Part shown: positions 10,773 through 25,500 of the stretch, piece by piece | How positions within the stretch are numbered: position 1 is the first letter of the stretch | Layout: every line of letters begins with the position of its first letter | Origin: Lampris incognitus | Taxonomy: Eukaryota > Chordata > Actinopteri > Lampriformes > Lampridae | Direction of reading: 5' to 3' | Assembly: GCF_029633865.1 (NCBI RefSeq) | Contig: NC_079211.1 | Span: forward strand, 144,349,567 to 144,413,566 | DNA length: 64,000 nt | Position numbers and translations under genes: made by a program | Notes under the pieces: generated by a model | The model's database searches: none | The model's input: the letters and a program-made list of their open reading frames with translations, nothing else | Told to the model about the DNA's origin: nothing

Positions 10773-11337
10773 TTTTACATCTGTGCGCATCGGTGGAGCT
10801 GCTATCGGGCGATTTTTGGGGAGTGAAAAAAAAAAAATTTTTTTCACTTAAGTTCAAACAAGTCTGTAAAAGTGTGGGGTTGTTCTCGGATATCCGTCAA
10901 AAAAAAAAAGAAATTGTTCAAGTGAGAAGTCAGTAAAATCCTGCGCAAAAAAACCAATATAAATAAAACAACTCTCCCTTGGCTGTGCATCCGGTGCGCA
11001 AACTTTGGAGGGACTCTGGTGGACTTGCTCCGCACAGTCTGTAGCGGAGAGCCCCCCTGAGAACCGCTCCGCTGACGCTTCAGACGGGGGCGGGGATGGG
11101 TATTAAAAAGGGGTCCCGACGACCAACCTGATTTTTTGTATGCGCGTGTGAGCGCGCGAGGGCGCGCGCGCTCACGTGTAACACGACCCACCGGCGGCTT
11201 CCGACGTTTAAGCGGCTCGCCCTTCCATTTAACAGTTCATCCGCGATCGTTCCGCGTGGCTCCGGCGCAGCCGCGGCGCCTTTACCGCGGCGACTTTTAC
11301 GCACCGAACCGCTGAAGTGTGGAGTCGATGAGCCGAG

Positions 11338-11460
11338 AACCCCCCCAACAACCCCCTCAGTAACCCCCTCAATAACTCCCCCCAACAACCCCCTCAATAA
11401 CTCCCCCAACAACCCCCTCACTAACTCCCTCAATAACCCCCTCAACAACCCCCTCACCAC
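11338..11460. repeat. Irregular short tandem repeat (about 10-bp unit)
   Basis: A series of variants of CAACAACCCCCTCAATAACTC repeats for about 120 bases. The unit varies between CAACAAC, CAATAAC and CAGTAAC, each separated by a C-run and CT. It is C-rich on the plus strand and lies about 570 bases upstream of the hmcn2 start codon. Confidence 0.7.
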
Positions 11461-11900
11461 TTTTTTCTTTTTTCTTATTATAAATAGCCCACGTTTATAT
11501 TCAGCTGGCACACGTCTAATTTTACGCACGCCTCCCGCGGAGAAATGGCGTATGAAAGGATGGCTGGCACGCCGCAAATAAACTGCTCCTCTTTTCCGCG
11601 ACTGGCAATATGGACACAATGTGTCCACCGGCCTTATGACGCAACATGGCGCGTGGAAACAGACACAGCGCGCACACATAGAACCATGCAAGTGGCTGTT
11701 GTCGCGCTCGGGGTAGAATCGAGGTTTATGTGGGGGGGGGGGGCTGCCAGAGAGGAGACGTCTGAAGAGTTTGTTTCGATGCGGTTTTTTGCACTATGCA
11801 CTATTCTGTTTCGTGTGGGTCGAGTGTTCGCTCGTACCGGCCTCGTGTGAATGGAGAAGAAAAAAAACTATTTAAAACTTTTGCAAAGATCAAAGGTCAA

Positions 11901-12311
11901 CCCAGATAGCAGTAGTGCTGTGGCCCGGACCCGTCCCACACCCGACACTTCCATCCGGCCCGCATACCGCGTGGAGTGATGGCACTTGGGCCGTCCGCTC
12001 CTGTTCGCCAGATCTGGGCCAGAACCGAGCCGTAGCAAAGTGCCACATATTTGCCAAAGGTGGCCCGTATTTGTTTTGGGATATTTGGGCCATGTTCACC
12101 ATTTACCACCCGGGCCACATCCAGATGACATGTTGCCCAGAGCACCGCATCTTTGCCAAAAAAGGGCCCACATTTGATTTGGCATATCTGGGCCATATTT
12201 GCTGCTATACATGTGGGCCACTTCAGGCTCACATCCATTTTGTCAGGGCCAGAAGAAGGCCGCCGGTGCCGCATTGTTGCCCGAAGTGGCCCACATCCGG
12301 GTGCTATCGGG
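11901..12311. mobile_element. MITE family C, copy 2
   Basis: It begins CCCAGATAGCA and ends TGCTATCGGGG (one change from the family end). The interior matches the 45440 copy along its length. The 249-residue minus-strand open frame that covers it is a shadow of the repeat. Confidence 0.7.
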
Positions 12312-14671
12312 GAATGTTGCGGATCGAGCCTTAAAGTCCAAGCAGTGTGTGGTGCAAAGCAATCAAAAGAAACAGAACCGTCAAACCATAGCGGCACTAA
12401 AACCCTCAGGTGTGTGGACCCTTTGCAACAGGTTAAATGAAAAGCTGTCAAGTGGGTGCACACTGTTATCGGGTGCCGTGTGACGCGCACCCAACCGGGA
12501 TGGGAATGAAGAGTAAAGCAGAGCTGAGCGGGCGGACGGATAGGCCTGCAGAACAGAGAGACCCGGTAACTTCTTTTCATCAAGACGCCGGGGCCCTCGG
12601 AGAGAGATACCCCATCCCTGTGACGGTCAGCGCCGTGCCAGAACATTCAGCCTACACGCTTCATTGGTCTTCATACAAGCGTAATACAGTGCAGAGGTCA
12701 CACAGGAGAGTCGTTTGGAGATTCTGTATTTGCAAAGAATGAAACACAAACCGAAGCTTAGCGTTACATTGCAACACTGCAGTGCAACACTGTAACAACA
12801 GTTACAAAGCATTGGGTTGAGCGCCGTCACTGATTACTTTGCGTTGATTAGCGCTGTAGGTAGTTTATCATTTTGCAAACGTATACCGGAGCTGTCGTCA
12901 TTTTCCACTTCCACAAAACGACCGGGAGAGAATTACAAACTGAGGTGTACAAACGGAACAAAAAACAATAAATAAAACTGGTTCCTTTCGACTTGCAATG
13001 CGGAGTTAAAGGCGACCTTGTTTTGAAAAGTTAGCCACATAAATGCATTAGTCTGTGCTCTTATAGTAAGGTAAAGGACACGCGTCTCTTAGTAGATCGC
13101 CGTCGGCGTAAGGCTAAATTCAGTGAAGCGGGTGAAACATCTCGATGCTTAGACTGAAACAACCTGAGCCTCCGTCACAACACGCACAAAGGACGGTTGC
13201 AACCGCGTGGCTCGCAAAAGCTTTACAAGCAGAACCGATGCCTGTTTGTGCCCCGGTGACCGGTGCTCTGTGTGCAGGGGGCTGCAGCAAAAGGCCCTCG
13301 AAACAGATAAGGAGCCTCGTGGCAAGGGCCCGCTGTGGGGGTTCGTGGTGTTGCTTGGTGGTGGCCGTTCAGGACGGGGTTGTGCGACATCGGGGCACGT
13401 TAGAAACCGGCGTGAACTGGGGAGGGAAAGCACGACAGGACGAAGTGGTCGCCAACATGCCCTCACAAAACGCCTTCAACGTCCTTCTTTGAACAAAACG
13501 GGTCATTTTTCTCAAGGAAAAGAAAAAAACAAACACAAGGGGGACAGAGTGATGATAATACTGAAATACAGAATGCAATACACGTTTGGATGAAAAACAA
13601 AAACTGCAAACTTCATCCCATTCTTATGAACAATCACAAATGAAGCGAAGCAGAAAAGAAAACATCACCATCGTATTTACATTGTACAATTTACACGATA
13701 CGGCTTTCAAACTCGCAAGTTAGTCTGCACAACCTCAGCAGACGGTGCATTACCCCAGATGCCCCCCCAACTCCAGCGTCCCTCCGAGGGAGGACGCGGC
13801 AGCGCGGCACAGTTCTGATCAGTCCACACACATCTCCAGGGTGACGCGAAACAAACATACGACACCACCTCTGCGGGAGTCCTTTATGAGCGTCTGTGTG
13901 ATGTTGCCGCGCCACCTTTCTTTGCACAAACGCTCTCACGTAGTCCACAACACTTAACGGTGTACGCAGTGCCACATAGTTTAGAAGCATGGATACAGAG
14001 ACTCGGGAGTTGGCCGACGGGGTTCGACTCTCCTCGACATCAGAGGATACAGACTTGTTCACAATTCTCGGTAGAAATGTAGATTTGCAGTTGCTGACAC
14101 TGAATGCTGCATGGGAGTGCGATAAAACCCGGCTAGAGGCGATCCATCTCCTGGTGAGCAGTTATGTTGGAGGCTTCGGCCCATTACAGCTGTGATGGCA
14201 CTGGACTGGAATATTACAGGGTTGAAGATGCGGAGCCGGAACCATCTGAGAAATTGCCATTTTGGTCAATAAGCAGAATTGATTGTGCAGAGTTATCTAA
14301 CAAAGCCTGTGCATGTCAATAGCATTGCTAACCTTTATAAACACAAAATAGTTCTTATTTCATTGGGTTTTTTTTTCTAAAGCTACATACGAAACAGTGC
14401 TACCACATTATTAAAGCGTGTCTTCACGAGCTCCCCGCTGAGCCGGCCACATGTTGAGCAGGATGTCAGCAACACATAGCAGCGGGCAGCGTATTGAATT
14501 AAGTGATGGGAGGAGAAAAGCTGGTTCTCGCTTTACTGAGCAATGCAAACTGTTTGATTGCCAGCGATCAAGTAGGAAGTTTGAATAATTCATAAGGACA
14601 AGCTGGGAGCAGACAATGGCGACGCCGCTTCTTTCTTTTTTTTCCCGGCCTCCGGCCTGAATTTCATTTCT

Positions 14672-14677
14672 TTTATT
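14672..14677 (-). terminator. ncs1: Candidate ncs1 polyadenylation signal (AATAAA)
   Basis: AATAAA on the minus strand, about 130 bases after the ncs1 stop codon. It is the first such hexamer downstream; a more distal site is possible because vertebrate ncs1 3' UTRs can be long. Confidence 0.4.
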
Positions 14678-14803
14678 TCCCTCAGACACGTTAAGAGCCT
14701 ATCAGTATTGTCTAGAATGAAAGCACGGCCTGGAATGGAACGAAATCAAAGCTGAGAATTACGCAGCGACTTGATCATTCGTATGCCAACTCACCTTGCA
14801 TTC

Positions 14804-16486
14804 TTACACAAGTCCATCATAGAGAGACAAAGCCTGAACAATAGAGGGGTCTGCCTTTGAACCCTCCTGAAACTCCTGCAGGGTCAGCTTGCCATCGGAA
14901 TTCTGGAACAGAAACAGGACACAGTGAAAGCGAGGCCTGATTGATTGGGATGCTTTTACAACGCATTGCCAGCAGGGGGCGAAAGGCTCTTGAGTAAACA
15001 CCGTTTGGACTGACTGATGTAGTTCAATGAAGTTGGATAGCAGCCCCTCTCCTCTGCCAATACAAATGACTGAGCGCTGCTGTGCTGTACAGCTAGTCCA
15101 GTGGGTCGCTCTTGGCACCAGCGAGAATGTGGCTGACAAGCGCACCCGAGCAGGCTCCTTCTCATCTTTCACCAAAGCGAGGACGGAGGGAGGATCTGAG
15201 AGCTGAGGGAGTTGCCATTATCCCTGGGCAGCATTGGCGGTGGAGGAGTTTGTCTAGGATGTTTATAGACTGCGTGCGGCGTTAGTGACGCTGCACTGGG
15301 TACAGCTAACAGCTCTAGACTTTATAGTGCCTCTGCATCGGAAGCCCCAAGGGTGGCAACGAGGCACATTTAGTCCCCCTTCAACAGTCAAGTACAAGGA
15401 CCCGTTACTGCACTCATATAAAAGCATCGCCTGAATTTGTAGCTTGTAAAGAGCCTTACAATCTGGAGAGCAACATCTGGTATGTGTGCGGCTTCTGTGT
15501 GTCATCAGTAATAGTACTTCAGTCCTTTGTATTTTATCATTAAGACATGAAAAAATACCTTGTCCATCATGGCAAAAATGCGGTCCACCCGCTTTTCTGG
15601 CGTATTCTCTTCTTCCGGCAACTCGACGGTGTTCCCCTGAGACATAATGCCACGGCTGAGTAGGCTGTTCCAATGACTGTAGGTAGGTATGAATGATAAT
15701 GAGGAGATAATTGGTATAGCTTACCACCATCTGGTATATGGCATCTACGATGTTCAGCATCTCATCACGGGTGATGTAGCCGTCGTTATCAAGGTCATAC
15801 AACTTAAAAGCCCCTGTGTAGAGAAAAACATTCAAAACAGGTGAGGTTTAACGGCACGGTACTGCTCGGGTGTTCAGTTTTGTTTGTTCCTAGGTGACTC
15901 CGTATTTCTACATCTCTTCATTTACGTCCCTTCTTAAAACGCACCTGTGAGCCTTTTATCTTCCCACACCATTTGTTTTGTTGTTTTAATTTTTTATTAA
16001 GTTTCATTACTGTGTTTTATTGCTTTGTTCCATTTGCTGTTTTGCCGATGGCGCTATTGTTCTCATTGTTGCTATGATTACACTTTCATGGTTCCTGGGG
16101 CCTCATGTATCAGTCGTTACTGTGGGCAAATCTGTTCTACACACGCATGGGGTTTTTTTTAGCCCTGAAGTTTGTCTCAGAGGCCGGTGTAGAACCTGGG
16201 TAACCCCTGGATTGAGACACCGGTTGGTTAACACCGATGTCTCTGCAGGCCTGGGTGCAAGAGGTAGACAACAGCTGTGAGGAGGAAGGAATTACAAATA
16301 ACCATCATGCTTTACGGCCGGTCACACAAACGGCCGGTCACACAACCTTGAGGGCTCAAAAATTCCATGGGTGTGTACGCACAAATTTGCCCATAGTAAC
16401 GACTGATACACGAGGCCCCTGGTGTTTTGTTGTTTTTATCCTATAAAGCACCTTGTAAACCTTGTTCTGGAAAGCTGCTATTATTA

Positions 16487-16520
<34 letters not shown>

Positions 16521-19500
16521 CATTACATTAAGTAGGTGAAAAAATCCTGTGACAACATCATTTAAAACAAATGAAAACTTTGTTCACTTTTATGACAGAG
16601 CGTATTAAGAGGGTGTCTCATCCCTGAAGGGGACCAGCACAAACTGCAGAGGCACTTTATCACTGAATTTTAGAAGAGACCAACTCAAACAATTACCTTA
16701 AACCATGTCCTGACCCGCTGTACCCACATGTGAGCGGCTGGAGGACATCAGGCCATCCTGTCATTAATCTAGTGGCCCGTCGCACAGGCAGCGTCATTTA
16801 CCAAACTACATTAACAATCTGTTAGAGGGTCGACTAAACTCACAATCACACGCTGTCACAGACATTTTAGTTTGATCATAGGTTTTGCTACGGACCCCAA
16901 ACATTAAACAAGTGACCCACATGTGGGGTCTTGACCCCCAAGGCTGTGAAATCCTGCAGTAGCTTGTCTAACAATCGTTTATTTGCTGTCCTCTAGGAGT
17001 CTGCCAATCCTCTTTGTCATGCAGTGCATAACAATCAACCTTAAATCCTGTTATTTGAGTGTCAAACTGCAACCGGGGGTCGGCGCCTAATGGGAGAGGT
17101 CGCCTCCTTACATCTGAGCTTCTCATCCAGGGTTCCCCGAGAGGTGACCGACAAGGCCTGGATGAACTCGGAGAACTCGATACGTCCGTCCTTTAGCGAG
17201 GCAAAAAGAGAGAACGTGAGTTAGAGGAAGGTCAGCGTCAGTGGCCCGGAGAGAGAGGGTGGGCATTTTACTTTACACTCGCTGTACTTTTGAAACACCT
17301 TGTTGTATCCTGCAAAAAAATGGGGTCAGACGCTGGCTCCGAGTCAGCTGCTATTTCTGCCCCTGCACCTGGCTCTCTCCTAAGGCAGAAATATGTCACC
17401 TTCAGTCATTAGTAAGATGGATGCTGCGGGCTCATACTTTGAAAGTTACAGCACACACACACACACACACAAGTATTGGAGGTAAAATGTCTCACAGGTT
17501 CTCGGCGATCGTGCACCATGAATAGACTTTGCCGCTGAAAGTCTTGCAAGGTTAAAAAAACCTTTCGTCCTGGCACATTTCTTTTCTCGCAGCTTTACTG
17601 GCATGCCACAGCATATCACAGCAGTAATACATTTCCAATTATCTTCCTGGAATTGTAGCCTGCAGCGCATGACTACGAGAGCGCCGTGAGGCCTCGTTCT
17701 GCGTAGCAAATAAAAACGTCTGCTGACACAGATAATGGTATATTAAAAATAAAACAGACAGGCACTACTTGTGAAAACAGACCGCTAATTTGGACTAACC
17801 AAGTTCGGAGCTCAGAGCATCAGTAAGACATACCCTTCGGCGAGAGCTTACCCCTTAAAACAGCAACGCCATCTGTATTGTGTGTCGAAGCAACAACTCA
17901 TGCACCACTAGCAGCCCATGTAAGTGTACTATTTGGTAGTGACGCCATTATTGATCATCACAAAGGCTATCTCTGCATCCTACAATCCTCGTCACATGAC
18001 CCGGACGCATCGAGTCCAGCGTAAGTCGCGGCTGCCTTGTTTCGGTAGGTGTACCAAATGCTTTTTATGGCCTCGGGGTAGGTTAGCTAAATCTCAGCCA
18101 GACACCTCACCGGCCCGGCAATGCAAAAGAGACGCTGCGTTGAGAATTCATCCTGATTACACAGGCCAGGAAAAACTACTGAGATCAATGGCGTCTCTAA
18201 CTACAGGGTGGCGAACGCTAATGAAGGTCAGAGATAAACATCAGACAAAGGAGCGCTCTGATCTCCCTAACTCAAAGCCTCTTACCCCAAAATCAATAAA
18301 CCCCTGGGAGGGGGGGGGGTCACTGGCCTGTCAGGAGATGTTCATCCGTAGCTTATCTTTTGAATCAAAAACGCTTGTGTTGTCCGTCGACTTGGGTGTG
18401 TTGCTCTGACACATCTAGCCGTCGAGCGTTACGCCTAGTTGAACCGTGCTACATCCTGCGATCCTGCTACCAAGAATATGCTTGCATAATAAAAGCGGGT
18501 CTCTTTCCAAAACAAGAGATCCGCCTTTTCCAAACCACGGCACTTTACAAAAATGGCTGCTGGCATGAAAGTATGGGTTGCTGCTGAATGAATGCATGAG
18601 TCATCTTGAGATCCTTCCAGCAAAATACTCGTGTAATAGAATTGCTTGTTTTTACAGTGAAACTGTCGATAATAAAGGGGACATTTTACTGCAAAATGGG
18701 GATGCAGCATTTTGAAGGAAAGTGGTCAAAAACATCATGAGTTACTATGGTGGTTGAAAAATATAGAAGCACTTTGTATATTAAAAAAAAAGAATCACAC
18801 TTACGAAATGGTCACCCAAATGGACAAAAACAATAAACAATTGTGCAATGCAAAAGTGTATTCTTTTTTGGGGGGGGGATTTCCCCCCCCTTTCTCTCCC
18901 CAATTGTACCCGGGCAATTACCCCACTCTTCCGAGCTGTCCCAGTCTCTGCTCCACCCCCTCTGCCGATCCGGGGAGGGCTGCAGACTACCACATGCCTC
19001 CTCCCATACATGTGGAGTCGCCAGCTGCTTCTTTTCACCTGACAGTGAGGAGTTTCACCAGGGGGATGTGCCGCGTGGGAGGATCACGCTATTCCCCCCA
19101 GCCCCTCCGCAAACAGGTGCCCTGGCCGACTAGAGGAGGCGCTAGTGCAGCAACCAGGACACGTACCCACATCCAGATTCCCACCCGCAGACATAGCCAA
19201 TTGTGTTTGTAGGCACGCCCGACGAAGCCGGGGGCAACAGGGGGATTCGAACCAGAGATCCCTGTGTTGGTAGGCAACGGAATCGACCGCCACGCCACCC
19301 GGATGCCCCTAAAAGTGTATTCTCAAGTTGGAAATGCTTAGATCCACAATTCCACAGTAAAACTGTAAATCAGACCTGACACAGCACTTCCAAATGCTAC
19401 CACATTAGATTTGTTATAGTGAATAAGCTTTGAACTACATCCTCAACACAGTCCCATGCCTCTTCAAGTGGTTGGGGCAAAATGGCTTCAACCCCGTTGA

Positions 19501-22500
19501 AACCAAAAGGGCCAAAACAAATATTTGAAGCATTCAATGAGTAGAATGTCTATACTTATATAGAACAGCAATAGCATTGTGTATTTTTTTTCCCCCCACT
19601 GGCTGACCAGATATAAGGGGCTCTTGTTTCCCTGGACTGACTCGACCTCTAATTCAAAACCTATAGATAAACTCCACCCTCAAGGCTTTACTAACAGTCA
19701 CTTCTTACATAAGTAATAGAAAAGATAAAAAAAAAAAAACAACAACCTTATTTTCATCAAAGACGTTGAAAACAAAGGAGGCAAACTTGGTGGGGTCTCC
19801 GAAGGGGAAGAATTGCTTGTAGATCTTCTGGAAGCCCACAGCATCGAGCTGCCCACTTGGACAATCCTTAATGAAGCCTTTGTACCTGAGAAAAACAACA
19901 CAGTCCCCCGTGAAAACTGGTCAATCAACATCTTTTTTGTGCAAAAGCGTACAGAATCATGAAAGGACTGGAGATAAATTAGCGATAAATGATTCAGACT
20001 TCAGTCACTTGCTACCATGTCAGTGATCCGGTTTGAAAGAGCATGCCAGATCAAAAAAGTACAGTGCAGAGCTATTTGTCTTGTTATGAGATAAGACGAT
20101 GGGCTTAATCCAATAGCAGGCGTGGAGAGTGTTTAACTCTAATCAAATTACTCTCCCGTCCTCTTTTGATAATATGCATAACTGATAGATGAGTCTGAGA
20201 GCTTCCTCTAGCCTCTGGAGATGACGTATCTAGAGAGTGACTTAACATCTCAGTTAGCCTAAATATAGAAGCGTTTCATAAGCAATTTCAAGCGCAGTCA
20301 CTCAAAAGGTGGGCCATTTATTTTATTTTGTAAAGCTCGATAAAGAAACACCGCTTTAGAGTCCACTAACAACAAGACCTTGACGGTTCGAGGAGCAAGA
20401 AAGCGGCTGCTAGCCTAAACAAAACAGATAGAAAATAACCCTGGCCATAAGAAGTGCATTCTCTTCATCAATAACGAGAGCTGACAGTTGGTTGCACAAC
20501 TTGCTCATCTTTGATTCAGTCAAGGTTGTTCAAAATGAAGCGAGACTGTAATTAAAGGAGAGCGAAGCCCAAGACAGATCTCTCACACTTTGGCTCCTCG
20601 TTCTAAAACTCTTTATTTTTAATCTGCCTCACAGATAATGAAGCCAGCCTCTTACTCAAAGAGATGGAGAGTGGCTCAGTGAAACGGCTAAGAAAGGTTC
20701 GGCGAGAGGAGACGAGAACCATGTAATCCTTACATTTGCATTATCTGGAGATATGCATGGAAATGAAAGCCTGGTCTTCTTCAATGCAGAATTCAATCTA
20801 ACTGGTAGTTATAGTAAAGGATATACAATGCATATTGTAATGCAAAAGTCGACCCATTTCATCTGACTTTTTTTTAGATTTACCAGGCCTGCAGGTCACA
20901 TTAATCTGTTTAGGATCTGAATTTAATTACATCTGTGACTGTGACAATATCTGACCCCACCTGCTTTTCCTTCCAGGGATAGTGAAAGTGTATTTTATCC
21001 TTTCTAACTCAAACGTCTAACCTAGGACACCCATAGACACCTGTGAAGCTGAGTAACGGATCATGTTTCATAAGTGGTGTTACAGATGCAGCACAGCAGT
21101 GTGGTGCAGAAACAACCTAAAAATGTTTACCAAGTATCAGCTAACTGCAGGCTTAACATCATTACTGTGATCACTATATTCATACTGACAAAGTAGATAC
21201 GTGACAACGTGCGTCAGAACAAGTCAGGGAGCCATCTTGAAGATAAAGTATTTATTACTGGCAATGGCTTCTACAACTTGGCATCAACCCCCGTGGTTGC
21301 TGAAGTGTTGTGCAGTACGTTTCTCTTGCCCCTGCTTAACTGGCAGGAACATCACACAGCCTTGGCATTCTGTTATTGATTTCAAGTGAGCTCCAAGCAT
21401 ACTAATGATGTTCCCTCAGAGCAAAATTAGAATGAGGAGCAAATTTAATGCACAACACAGACATTTATCTAACCCTGCTAATTCTTGTGTGTCTGCGCCT
21501 GTGCTCTAATTACACACCATCTGGCATTACCCCTGGTAAAATTCTCCCTCATCCTCCCCACACTCAGCCGCGTTGATTGCTGCCAATCTTAAAGTGAAGG
21601 CTCATGCAAACACGGAGTGTTGGTGATCTGGCTGCACAGCCAGAGGGATATTCTACCCCAGTGCACCCAGGCAGCCCCTTGGACAGCACAGCTCTGAGGC
21701 TTTGGACCTGCCTATGCCCAGTGGTGTCTAATGCTGCCGCTGGTGCTGCTGCTCTGTGGCTGTGAACGTGACCTGGCTCCTTCCACTTTATAACCCTCTA
21801 ACTGGGGGCATGAAGCGCTACGAGCTCACGAGGCACTGCTCTTTTCATGCATGCCGAATTAGGCTGTGAAAGGCAACCAAAGCTGGAGAATTGGAGTGTG
21901 AGTATGGAAGAATTATCACTTCATTACATGCTTCCTCCTCTATTGGCTTTTTTTCCCTTTCATTCACACAGAAACAACTAACAGCACAGTAGTGGATGGA
22001 CCCGGGCTCAAGTCGTCAGGATGTATTGCCTCTCATCCACTCGCTTGTGACTGACAAAATGTACACTCAGAAATGCGAAACGGAAATTATTCCCCTCAGT
22101 GGCCCTGATTATGTGACCTGCTCTGGCCAGACAGACCAGCGTACGTGTTACAATAAGCGCAGGCTCAGAAAGGAAAGCGATGCTGCAACCACCCGGTGTG
22201 TCACACAGATTAATGGCGTCATTACGAATTTCACAGGTCAGATAAGTCATGGACAACCTTGCGGAGGCACTATCGCCGTGTGGTCATTAAGGGCCTTGGA
22301 GTAAAACGACCCTTTGCCCCCCCTCCATTCTTCTATTATCAGAAATACCACTTGCAAATTGCGCAGCAGAGAGGCTGTTGAGGAATGTATGATGGAACCG
22401 TTTTTTATCAGGCTTCAAAGTCACTCTGTCTTAGTATCATCAGGCTTCAAAGTCATTTCTATTTTCAGAGCTCGACTGTCTTCGGGGCAGTGCAACGCTG

Positions 22501-25500
22501 AAGACTGCTGGCTTCAAGTACAGTATCAAACCAACTTTAAATATTCTATACGTGGACTTCCGAAACAACATTTTTGGGCAGCAAATATCAAAAGTAGGTT
22601 TTGCAATTGGGTCAAGACAGGGTGCCCTGCTACTTGTGAGAGTCCTCTGTAACTACGCATAGCCTAAGCTATGACTGGCCTCACATCAGGAATGGAGAAA
22701 TTATTGTGAAAAATGAATGACTGAGACTTACCACTGCTGCACCTCTTTCTCTGTAACTGTAAGAGAGGGAAAAGTGGCATCAGTAGAGAGAAAGAAAATG
22801 AACTTTTGGTGGCTTATAAAAAAAAAAAAGCAGCTTGCTACTCTTAGGTGCAAAAGTCCCAAGTAGTATAGCCATTGACCATTTTGACCTAATCCTGTTT
22901 TACACCCATCTTCACACTCAATCTAGACCAAAAACTGAGAAGCAGCTTTGATACGCAACTAGGGCAAAGACAATGACCTCATCTTTTCAAATTTAGATTT
23001 CCCCTATTCTGTGATAGTTTTACAGAGGATGAGTTAATAATTTATCTATGCCAGGGTACAAGTAGGGATAAAACACAGAAAAGAGGGTGAAAAGCCATGT
23101 GGCTGGTCAAGAAGATTAACAATAGACCATCCAGGGAGCAAGATGTGTTATCGTGCCCGCAAAAACATTATTATATACCAGCATCCAGTCGATCCCTTAT
23201 GGATCTCCCTGGTCTCTTTACTCTCTCTCTCAAGTAACCAAAGCAATTTCCATCTTCTCAACCCCTGGGGTTACCGCTGAAAACACGAGCCTGAAACCAA
23301 TTGCGTTAATTGAACCCGGTTGTCCCAGGGAAGATACTCCATGAACGCACATTACAGATCTAAGGATAAAAATCCATCATTACAACCCCTAGATGACCTA
23401 GGCTATAAAAAATGGCTTTGGTGACCACAAAATACAACAGCAGCCTAATTTATGATGTCTTCAGTATGTTACTGTGGGGTAACATAGTAACTAAGTGTGG
23501 GGTAGCGTAGTAGTAATGATCACTGTAAATGAAAATGTCATAATCTCAAGTTCAAGGCTTTTACTTGTCTTGAAAGTTTTACATGGAAAATTACAACTGC
23601 ATCCAGCACCCACTGACAACAAAAAGAGAGAAACACACTATACTGGTCCGGTTCATCTGAGCAGAAATACATAGGCTATTAGGGTATTTACCCCCAGGCC
23701 TTGGACCAACTGAGCTATTTTACTCAATGCACTTCATAATACCTCGGATGTAGGGTAATAGCAGCACAATACAGTGGATATAAAAAAGGTTGTCAGGTCG
23801 GGCAGTCCATGTCGGCATACCTTTCAACCCCAATTTACTATGCTCGGCATTTCAATGCGAAACCCATTTTCTGACCCATTCCCAGGGCATAAATGTCAGG
23901 GTCAATCACACACTGTCGAAGCCAAGCGACCATTAAATCGGCCCCAAAAGTCAATGCAGATGAAAGATTGAGGCAATTTACCATGGCCATGATTTAATAA
24001 AGAAAAATTGTTACGCAACTACATTGGAGGCAACGGGCAGTCATGCAGTCAGGCCATGCAGGAGATAGCCAGGGCTACTTGAACATATCCAACTTTGTCA
24101 CACCGAACTTCCTCAAGTGGCTCTAACAACTTACAAAATCAGCACACTAATACGTGGGCTTTGACTACATCCTGCAGGAATGTTAATAGGATTGTTGGAC
24201 TTTCAATTTGATTCCCGACCAGTCACATTTCTGAGGCTCATTTAGTCTGGCTTCCAGTACAAGTTACACTCTTACCGCTTCCCAAACTGTTTTCGCTGTT
24301 TACGGGAAAATATAAGCTGGCCATTCATGGCTTAGCTTAGCTCGCTCTCTCTGGCTGACAAGCTCAATGCTGTAATGATTAACATCTTGGCTAATAATGA
24401 ATGTCCTAAGCATTTTCCAAACCTATAAAAAGCATCCTCGGATTCTCTACCGCACAACCACCAAGGAAGTTAAATTACATCTGAGCTCACAGACAATTCT
24501 GAGAGGAACGGCTAAGCTTAACATGCCTGAAACTTTTTCCAGGCCTTGTTTAGTTGGCCATCAACAGAGGTTATTAATCACTGGGAAAAACTGAAGCTTA
24601 ATGTACTTTTACCACCGCTTCAAACGACGCCACACATGGGCAGGCATTGACTAAGTCCCCAATCTGTCAACAACCAAAAGAAACCTTAGTGCAGACGAAC
24701 CCTCTCATGAAGGAGGGAGAAAAGAGGCAACAAGATGAAGGGAGAGATGATAAGAGTCTCAAGAAAGCAAGAGCAGAATGAGGGAGAATGATCATGCAGG
24801 GAGAAAAAGCTTGGTGTCCCTCTAAGCAATGCTAACCAGATAAGATCCTAATTATACTATTCCATTCCCTGCTCAAAGGGGGCAATTAGGGGATAAAGAG
24901 AGGGAGAGAGGGAGAGAGGGAGCGAAAAAGAAAGCGAGAGAGGGGGAGAGAACGTGAAAGAGCATGAGAGAAAAAGGGAAGCGAAGGGGTGAGAGAAAAG
25001 GACGCAGCCCAGCCCAGCATGATAACCAATCTTCCCCCACAGCAATTTCGTGCTACAACAGCCTTCCTTGGTTCTGCCACGGAAGGACCCACCACACCAA
25101 TAATGCTGTCATTACACAGGCACCGGCTGTCAGCTCCCCTCCACACCTGCACACGGCACTTCTCAAATGATAATTTTGTTTTTACAGTTTATGTTTTAGA
25201 TTTAGGAATCTAGGCATGGGAGAGGCGCATTTTAGTTTTGGAAGGAAACAAACGATATACTCCAAGACAATGTGAAACGGACAAGTTCTTAACACAATCC
25301 ATGTGTTGCATCAACAATGCAACGTGGTCCATGTGCTTCATTATCATGGTCTCCACCTTGCAATCAGGTTCATTCCCTCTCTCTGTCCCATCTTTATCGT
25401 AAGACTCTTCAGAATAATGGAGGACAGAGCAGAGATGCTGTGAATGCATTTGTGGCGAGTGGGGTGCGGTCGCACCTGTCGAGTCAGCTTAATTGGCTCA

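Larger units (their letters stand above)
10773..14671. other. Intergenic region between hmcn2 and ncs1
   Basis: Holds the hmcn2 promoter side (about 10.8-11.6 kb) and the ncs1 downstream side. A GC-rich patch with a near-palindromic run of GCGC repeats lies at about 11148-11175, followed by an irregular tandem repeat (11338-11460) and MITE family C copy 2 (11901-12311). From 12.4 to 14.6 kb no repeat or exon was recognised; part may be a long ncs1 3' UTR. Confidence 0.5.

Noticed and set aside
11897-12646. 249-codon minus-strand open frame
   Set aside because: Covers MITE family C copy 2; related frames appear in the other copies, with no conserved protein.
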